Shown: positions 58,209 to 64,000 of the stretch, one piece after another
Position numbering within the stretch: position 1 is the first letter of the stretch
Layout: the number at the start of each line of letters is the position of its first letter
NCBI GenBank assembly: GCA_003952965.2
Contig: RXIC02000011.1
Location: 156,885 to 220,884, forward strand
Length of the DNA stretch: 64,000 nucleotides
Direction: 5' to 3'
From: Morella rubra
Taxonomy: Eukaryota > Streptophyta > Magnoliopsida > Fagales > Myricaceae
Translations under genes and position numbers: made by a program
The notes under the pieces: model-generated
The model's input: only the letters and a program-made list of their open reading frames with translations
What the model was told of the DNA's origin: nothing
Databases searched by the model: none

Positions 58209-59609
58209 TGATGTGCTGTCACAGGCAACCAAATTAATAATACCTAAACTCCTAAAAATACATGTAGTGGTGCAAGTAAGGATCATTCCCACGGGGAGTA
58301 TCTAGCCTAGTTTTATGCTATGTGAACAAGGATAGGGGGGTTTGAGTATAACGAAAATAATTTTAAGAAAAAAAACTAAGGAACAATTCAAATTAAAGTA
58401 TCGAAATCAATCAAAAGAACCAACCTTGGTCTAGGTTAATATCCACCATCGGAATTTTACAACTGATCATCAATGCAAATATATATCAATTCACACTTTG
58501 AATATTCACTACTGGAACTATTTTCTTATCTCTCCTTAGTAGTAGTTAATTAGAAAACAAGCGATCTAATTAACCCTAACTACTAAACAATCCAAGACAA
58601 GTGCTAAAGGTTTAATCGAGTAGCAGCCTTTAGAATTAGAGAGATCGATGAAGCTAAACAACACAAGCACAAGCACAAGCGGTTACATTTAATTTAGTTG
58701 TTCGTTCTTCCTAAGATCTAATGATTTTTGACACAGCAAATCATTAAATCTTAGTTGCTTCACAAATTAGAGGGATCAAACAATTACAAAAAATAATAAA
58801 CTAGTAGGCCTCCTAGTTATTAAACGAGACAATCATGAATAGAGGCGTAGAAGAACATCCAATACTCAAAGCATAAATTGAACAATGAAAATAAATTAGA
58901 TCTCACAGTTTTACTGATTTCGAGGCTTCCGTTTCCCTTCGACCAAGTATAAAAGTTTAGCCACGCAGGGCCATGATGAAAACTCGAAGGAGAAGTTAGA
59001 AGAGGGGAGAGAGAGGCGGCTGGTTCAGAAGTTTGATGCTTCTCTTACTCATTCAACAAGTGCTGTAACCCTAGCCAATCTCTCCAATATATTCTAAAAC
59101 TATAACAATATCAAATCTGACTATTTAAGGAAAATATTATTAAAAAAAATAGAGACCTAATAAAACTAAGAAATCGGCGTCTTCCTCTGGAATTTTCGTG
59201 CACTAGGTCTGGAAACTTCCCAAAATTAACAGGTCAGATCCGCATATCAAATTGCAATCTATGGAATGTTCCAGAACGTTAACAGTGTAGGTGACGCAAC
59301 TTCAAGCCCGATTTCGACATCATTCAGCAATAATCTCCTAAAACTCAAAACATGAAAGTTGTAGATATTTTTCTTGATGTTCTATAACATCTTGAATCAT
59401 CTCAATCAGAGCTTGGATGAGATATATATGCCCCGATTACGAAGCGATGTCGAAACTGCCCAAAATCGACCAATTAACTTCGTTTTGCACTTAATGCCTC
59501 CATTTGTATCCTAAATCAAAACATAAGAATAATGAGTACATTTAGACACCAAATAAGTATAAAAGACTAAACATTAAGGGAGAAAATATGACATTTTGCA
59601 TTCTCATCA
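58209..59609. mobile_element. Solo LTR, 1401 bp, TSD TACGT
   Basis: It begins TGATGTGCTG and ends TTCTCATCA, giving short inverted ends TGATG/CATCA. TACGT flanks both sides (58204-58208 and 59610-59614). The GATCGATC repeat array is interrupted here and resumes after it. There is no internal retroelement coding sequence and no second LTR, so this is a solo LTR left by recombination. The family is not assigned; the segment around GATCATTCCCACGGGGAG (about 58281) is one I have seen in many dicot LTRs. Confidence 0.8.
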
Positions 59610-59830
59610 TACGTCATCGATCGATCGAGGATACATGGTGTTGTTTATATGACATTGAACGTCTATTGATGTGTGTTAACCGATCAATCGATGTAAACGG
59701 TGTCTTTTTAGTGGCAGATACTGATAGATCGGCATTTTTAGGTGTTTAAACGTCTATATACATCTAAATGACACTGTGTAGGCTCGATCGATTAGTGACG
59801 TGCCGATCGATCAGTAATCTTAGTTATTAA
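59610..59830. repeat. Degenerate GATCGATC array, right
   Basis: Copies near 59618, 59684, 59788 and 59806 in partly decayed form, continuing the array cut by the solo LTR. 59831-60326 is AT-rich and otherwise unassigned. Confidence 0.6.
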
Positions 59831-60326
59831 AAAACTGATTTATAAACTGAAAAATGACTCGATTATGAAATAATTTTTGTTCATGATGTTATCTTAATAC
59901 ATGCCTCATACTAATAACTTATTTAACTTTGTATTTATTCCTGACACTCTAATTTTTAAAAAGTATATATATTTTTGGTAATTTTGTCATCGAAATGCTA
60001 TTTTGGTCAATTCACGTATCTAAATGTCGAAAAAATAAATAAATAAAACGAACTCAAACCGTAATCAAAATCAGTACATATCCAAAATATAAACATGATA
60101 TCCCAAATACGTAAATAAAAACACAAAATACATCATAAAATATAAAAATCTAAAGATGATCATCAAAATCCGTCACATCTATAGGAATGTCCCTAGGAAT
60201 CTTTACAGGTTCTGTGTCTATCCTAAAGCCCTCAAGGGTCTTCTGTGTGCGACCCAGAATAGTCGGCCCAGAGTGACTAAATCTTCTTCTCCAATTTCAC
60301 CACATGCTCCTCAAGAGGCTTCAGCG

Positions 60327-60501
60327 CGTTCTTGACAACCATGCTGAAATTTGTGACGAAATTTGTGATGAAATCCATTTTCGTCACAAATAATCCATTT
60401 TTAGTAATGAAAATAGCATTTCGTCACTAATAAGGGACTTTTAGAGATGAAATTCAGTTCTTCATTAAAAATTTCATCACTAAAGCTCAAAATTCTAGTA
60501 G
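60327..60501. repeat. GTGACGAAAT-type subterminal repeats and decayed CACTA end
   Basis: Alternating GTGACGAAAT and TTCGTCACAAAT or TTTCGTCACTAAT motifs end at AAAATTCTAGTAG. Inverted, this resembles CACTACAAGAAAATTGA at 62362, so it is probably the opposite-type end of a related, older element. Confidence 0.6.
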
Positions 60502-62361
60502 TTTACCTCCCTAAAAACAGATTGTATATTTGAAATTGATGATGTCAAATATCACCAAGTAATAAAACAATAAGCGAGCCCGAATCCAATGCTCGAATAT
60601 GTAAAAGAGAACTGAGGTAGCGTCGAAGAGAGCCTCCGATGCCTAAGTTAGATCTCAAGAAGTTTCAAGAAGTAATTAAGCTTAGGAAAATATAATGGGG
60701 GTACCTGTCTTTTATAGGAGGGGGTGCTAGAAACCCAAAGGGAGTCTAATGGTATGCGCTTCAAGACTCCTCATCCTACCTAAAGTCCTGAAGCCTCTTG
60801 AATCCTTTTCTTACCTGGAGTCCTGAAGCATCTTGAGTCCTTATCTTTCCTAGTGTCTTTGAGAGATTAACTTACGCTTATGAGGGTTGAGGGCCTAGAA
60901 TGCGCCTGTGGCCTTGGATGGGATTGCAGATAGGCTCGTGTGTCTCAATGGGCTGGGCCGGACATATTATGGCCTATCAAAAACCAAATTCAATTACTGG
61001 ACATTAATTATGATATATACCATAATTATAAGGTTATTACACAATATGCTTGTACATATATGAATATAGCGATGAATGAAAAATGAAAAATTTTGTTGCA
61101 AAATTTCCATCTTATAATTTATGATCTCAAAAACATCCTCGTTAATCTGGTTAAGTCATAGATAATGGAGATGGATAATTAATATGTCTGTCTCAAGATT
61201 GCAACGAGGATTAGTCAAACTCGAGTATCTACCTATTTGGATTGATGGTTCAATTTTCCTAGGATATTGCTATGATCAACGTGACCCACACTCACGCAAT
61301 TTTCTAAAAAGTCAAACTCGAGTATCTACCTAATATGTCTGTCTCAAGAATGCTATGATTAATAATTTTCTAAAAAGTTCGTATAATAATAGTCTGTCGT
61401 ACGTTTTGAAAATAGCCGTAGTGTCGGCCCTTTTAGTTGAAATTGCGTTTGTTTGTTTGTAGCTAGAGACCCACACGCACGCAAATTAAGTTAATTAGAT
61501 ATCTCTCTGACGAAGGCACCGATAGAGTAAAACAAACAAATAATGAAATTCGAATGTGCGTGCGCGTGTGCGGGTTCAAGTAATGCCGTGATCGGAGGTT
61601 GTAAATGCAAAAGACAAATGCAATGCTTGTAAAATTGGAGGGAAATACCTCAATAGGTAGTTAGTAGGACAACTTCTACTTCTAGATGAACCGGTAATCG
61701 AGTGAGTGGACTAACGAGAATTTCATGTCTACGAGCAACCTCTTGACGTAACAAATACTTGAACTGTAAAGTCAATTTGCATGTTCGAAGTTTGATATTG
61801 AGCTTCTTAACTTGATCAATGTGTTTTTCTATTGACCTAGATCGGTCTGAAATTGATGCGTGAAGGTTGGTTGCAACCTATTGCCACTATTTGTGAATTT
61901 AGAGGGAAAAAAAATTAAGCCTTTTAATGCATGGTTCGTCATTTTCAAACTTTGAACATTTATTACTGCATTTTCAATTACCGTTATCCCTAATATGAGA
62001 AGTCATTAGTCTTCAAAATTATCATTTTCATCTTCTTTTTTCCACTTGTCTTCATGTAAGTTGTGTCTAGTAGCTCCAAGCTTCTATATCTTTTTTCAGT
62101 AAACGTTCCGACAATATCTTTAAATTTTCTTCCAAAAGTTCTAGTGTCCCCATAAATTTATCGGTATATGCCATGTGAAAAAAAATTGGAGGTGAGTGAA
62201 AGAGAGATAAAAAAAAATAACACAAAAAATAAAACAGAAGAGAGCATGAAATTTGTTCGGCAAAAATTATGAAACGAACATTTCAAAAATAAAAAACAAG
62301 AGAAAAAAAAATCTCATTGTTCTCTGTCTTCTTTCATTGCCGTTATTGGCTATATTAGTTT
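60502..62361. other. Intergenic stretch with a short duplicated segment
   Basis: No gene recognised. A segment reading GTCAAACTCGAGTATCTACC occurs at about 61214 and 61311, and ATATGTCTGTCTCAAGA at about 61181 and 61332, in swapped order. 61420-61500 resembles 51480-51600. Confidence 0.5.
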
Positions 62362-62378
62362 CACTACAAGAAAATTGA

Positions 62379-62583
62379 CTTTTAGTGACGAAATTTTCGT
62401 GACGAAAATTTCGTCACTAAAAGTCAATTTTTAGTGACAAAATGCTATTTTCGTCACAAAAAAGGTTTTTTCGTGACGAAACTATTTTCGTCACCAATTT
62501 TGTCACTAAAAGTTTTATTTGTGACGAAATAAAATTGTTGTCACTAAAAGTTAATCTTTTGGTGACGGAAAGTTTCGTCACCA
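62379..62583. repeat. GTGACGAAA subterminal repeats of the CACTA element
   Basis: About a dozen alternating GTGACGAAA and TTTCGTCAC units, several forming perfect short hairpins (for example TTTTCGTGACGAAAATTTCGTCAC). Confidence 0.85.
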
Positions 62584-62585
62584 AC

Positions 62586-63626
62586 CGATCGATCGGTAAT
62601 ATATTACCGATCGATCGTTATCGTAACCATCTGCAAATACGAAAGGACGATCGATCGTCAATATATGACGATCGATCGGTAAGCGTAACCGTCAAATACG
62701 ATCGAGACGATCGATCGCGTAACACGAATCGAACGAATGAAGACGCCACGTGTTAGAAAATGCGATCGATCGGTAAGTAACTACCGATCGATCGTCACAA
62801 ACGATTATATGAAACCGCCGAAGTCATTTTTACCGGTTATCTCTCCACGAAATCTCTCGAATCCTCTCAAAGTGCAAGGAGCCATTTCGTGCTGCATTGT
62901 CTTTCAAAAGCGTGGAATCATCCTCATTGTCTTCTACGTCAAAGGTACGTACTTATATTATTTTTTAAGCAATATTAAGTGGTTGTTCAGAATTTTTAGT
63001 TTACGTTTTCTAATTTGCTATATCATTCATTTAGGACCGAAAATATATTTATTTTATTGTTGATGCATGTTTTAAGAGTTTAGGAGTATTATGGGATCAA
63101 TTTTGGGTGATTTTGGGCGTTTTGTGTATTTGTTCCCGTAACGATCGATCGCCTCCATGGCGATCGATCGTTTGTAAGTGGTAGGTGAATGATCGATCGG
63201 TTAAATTCACCGATCGATCGCTGAATTTGGTACGGAGCGATCGATGCTTTAGTGAGCGATCGATCGTCTCCTCGAAACTGTGCGTTTCAATTCATAAGCG
63301 ATCAATCGTTTATATAGACGATCGATCGTTATTATTACCGATCGATCGCTTACACCTAAGCGATCGATCGGTAAGCTACAATGTGAAGCATACCGTTTTG
63401 ATTAAGCGGCGATCGATCGCATTTGTGGCGATCGATCCCTTAGTGATACTGTGCGTTTGGTTGCATGGACGATCGATCGTCTGTGCACTGAAACGCGTCT
63501 TTTAACCGATAGCGTTCGATCGGTCAAATTGATCGATCGCGATCGATCGATTTAGTGATCGATCATTTAATGATCGATCGTTTAGAAACGATTTAGCGAT
63601 CGATCGTCACATTTAGTGATCGATCG
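62586..63626. repeat. Paired CGATCGATCG palindrome array
   Basis: Start points I could place: 62586, 62608, 62648, 62669, 62708, 62763, 62785, then 63142, 63161, 63190, 63211, 63238, 63257, 63299, 63319, 63339, 63361, 63410, 63429, 63470, 63513, 63530, 63540, 63556, 63571, 63597 and 63617, a few with one or two changes. Most fall in pairs or runs 19-22 bp apart, separated by unrelated stretches. Several pairs extend into larger dyads (CGGTAATATATTACCG between 62586 and 62608). The gap 62800-63140 holds exon-like sequence with none. Confidence 0.9.
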
Positions 63627-63742
63627 GTGTCGATTGTTTGTTTCAACTTCATTAATAATTACGTGATTGTGATTACTTTTTTTTTAAAGTAATACGTTAT
63701 TATGATTGCTTATTAACACATATTTATATACAACTTTTGCAG
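62945..63742 (+). other. Possible first intron containing most palindromes
   Basis: GTACGTAC at 62945 follows CGTCAAAG, and TTTTGCAG ends at 63742, eleven bases before an ATG. A leader intron is common in plant genes. It is T-rich near the acceptor. Transcription is not shown. Confidence 0.45.
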
Positions 63743-63752
63743 TATACATAAA

Positions 63753-63992
63753 ATGTCAGGAGTTAAGCGTGCACGCACAACGAGAACCGGGACGGGATCG
63801 TCGTCCCAAGAGCAAGAAGTCGCTGATCCAATGATGACCTTGGAGAGGCGAATGGAGTACCTGAGGGGGCGGCCAGTGGCCAAAGAGCGTCCTGTGACGC
63901 TCTCTGATTTTGACCAGTTATTGTACGAGGAGCACTCCCTCTACCAGCTCTTCGAGTACCAAGGGATTTCTTCATCAGCTCTCGTGGACTGA
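63753..63992 (+). CDS. N-terminal ORF of an unknown CACTA-borne gene
   Basis: 79 codons starting MSGVKRARTTRTGTGSSSQE and ending at TGA 63992, eight bases before the window end. Composition: a basic, Ser/Thr-rich start, then LERRMEYLRGRP, then LSDFDQLLYEEHSLYQLFEYQG. The last block resembles in pattern the Sirevirus envelope-position protein (DFKWFSENGFGFQEMFEFQGW), which suggests the same putative plant transposon protein domain. The stop may be real, a decay or a splice site; sequence past the window is needed. It follows the likely leader intron directly. Confidence 0.5.
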   Translation: MSGVKRARTTRTGTGSSSQEQEVADPMMTLERRMEYLRGRPVAKERPVTLSDFDQLLYEEHSLYQLFEYQGISSSALVD

Positions 63993-64000
63993 GGGTTTTG

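Larger units (their letters stand above)
54394..60501. mobile_element. Decayed CACTA-type complex
   Basis: Three lines of evidence group this interval. First, GATCGATC-type palindromes resembling those in the younger CACTA element at 62362 occur at 54394-54965, 57128-57560, 58081-58208 and 59610-59830. Second, minus-strand remnants of a TNP2-type transposase lie in the middle. Third, a 60330-60501 stretch of GTGACGAAAT-type repeats ends in CTAGTAG, a decayed version of a CACTA terminus (TTGTAGTG). The other end was not identified, so limits and unity are uncertain. A solo LTR and a mitochondrial-like insert interrupt it. Confidence 0.45.
62362..64000 (+). mobile_element. CACTA element, 5' part, runs off the window
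   Basis: It starts CACTACAAGAAAATTGACTT, followed by dense direct and inverted TTTTAGTGACGAAA/TTTCGTCACTAAAA repeats (62379-62583), the usual subterminal array of this group. Then follow about two dozen CGATCGATCG palindromes and the beginning of a spliced gene. The repeats are far better preserved than at 60327-60501, which suggests recent activity. The other end is outside the window. Confidence 0.75.

Noticed and set aside
62442..63505. ORFs of 104-108 codons with DRSI/RSIV repeats across the CGATCGATCG array
   Set aside because: The peptide repeats come directly from translating CGATCGATCG; they overlap the likely intron and the subterminal repeats.

Overview
The window looks like nuclear DNA of a eudicot plant, dominated by transposable elements. 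It holds Ty1/copia elements of the Sirevirus type, CACTA (En/Spm), hAT and Mutator-like DNA transposons, a decayed LRR receptor-kinase gene with a plant-type intron, and a fragment resembling a plant mitochondrial tRNA-Gln. I found no gene that looks intact and non-mobile. All calls come from reading the sequence; no database search was run.

1-35.8 kb is one very large inverted repeat. The left arm (about 1.75-13.43 kb) reads: Sirevirus-type element A on the + strand (LTR end, primer-binding site, gag-pol, palindrome-rich spacer, envelope-position ORF), interrupted near 6.88 kb by a second Sirevirus-type element B on the - strand (LTR 6880-8265, polypurine tracts, envelope-position ORF, palindrome-rich spacer, pol). 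The right arm (about 23.97-35.79 kb) is the reverse complement, including the same nested insertion at the same site. Paired positions add up to about 37,500-37,530 throughout. The arms differ mainly by private one-base indels, many in homopolymers. Between them, 13.43-23.96 kb has almost no coding capacity, yet both edges run on as increasingly noisy copies of element B. The simplest reading is a fold-back chimeric long read with an unpolished middle. A real palindromic duplication is the alternative.

35.8-36.9 kb is a fragment of a different copia element (gag, zinc knuckle, altered protease motif). 36.9-37.8 kb is GA-rich, carries a 157-bp tandem duplication and ends in a hAT-like terminus. 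37.8-46.26 kb is a pseudogene of an LRR-XII type (FLS2/EFR/Xa21-like) non-RD receptor kinase. It is split by a possible 5.2-kb intron holding a 3.3-kb CACTA element (TSD TCA) and by a small TRIM-like element. A hAT transposase 3' half is fused to its broken kinase end (46.26-47.82 kb, element end near 48.60 kb).

48.6-64 kb is intergenic with more elements: a small hAT-like MITE (50.09 kb); a 1.5-kb Mutator-like element with long inverted ends and a perfect 9-bp TSD (51,945-53,454); a decayed CACTA complex (54.4-60.5 kb) containing a mitochondrial tRNA-Gln-like insert and a 1.4-kb solo LTR (TSD TACGT); and a younger CACTA element starting at 62,362 and running off the window. The younger element carries about two dozen CGATCGATCG palindromes, mostly in pairs about 19-22 bp apart, around and inside the likely first intron of an unknown gene.

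The most unusual signal is this paired-palindrome architecture. The Sirevirus-type elements carry GTGTCGACAC pairs 18-22 bp apart in the LTR promoter region and in the pol-envelope spacer. The CACTA element carries unrelated CGATCGATCG pairs at nearly the same spacing, close to two helical turns.
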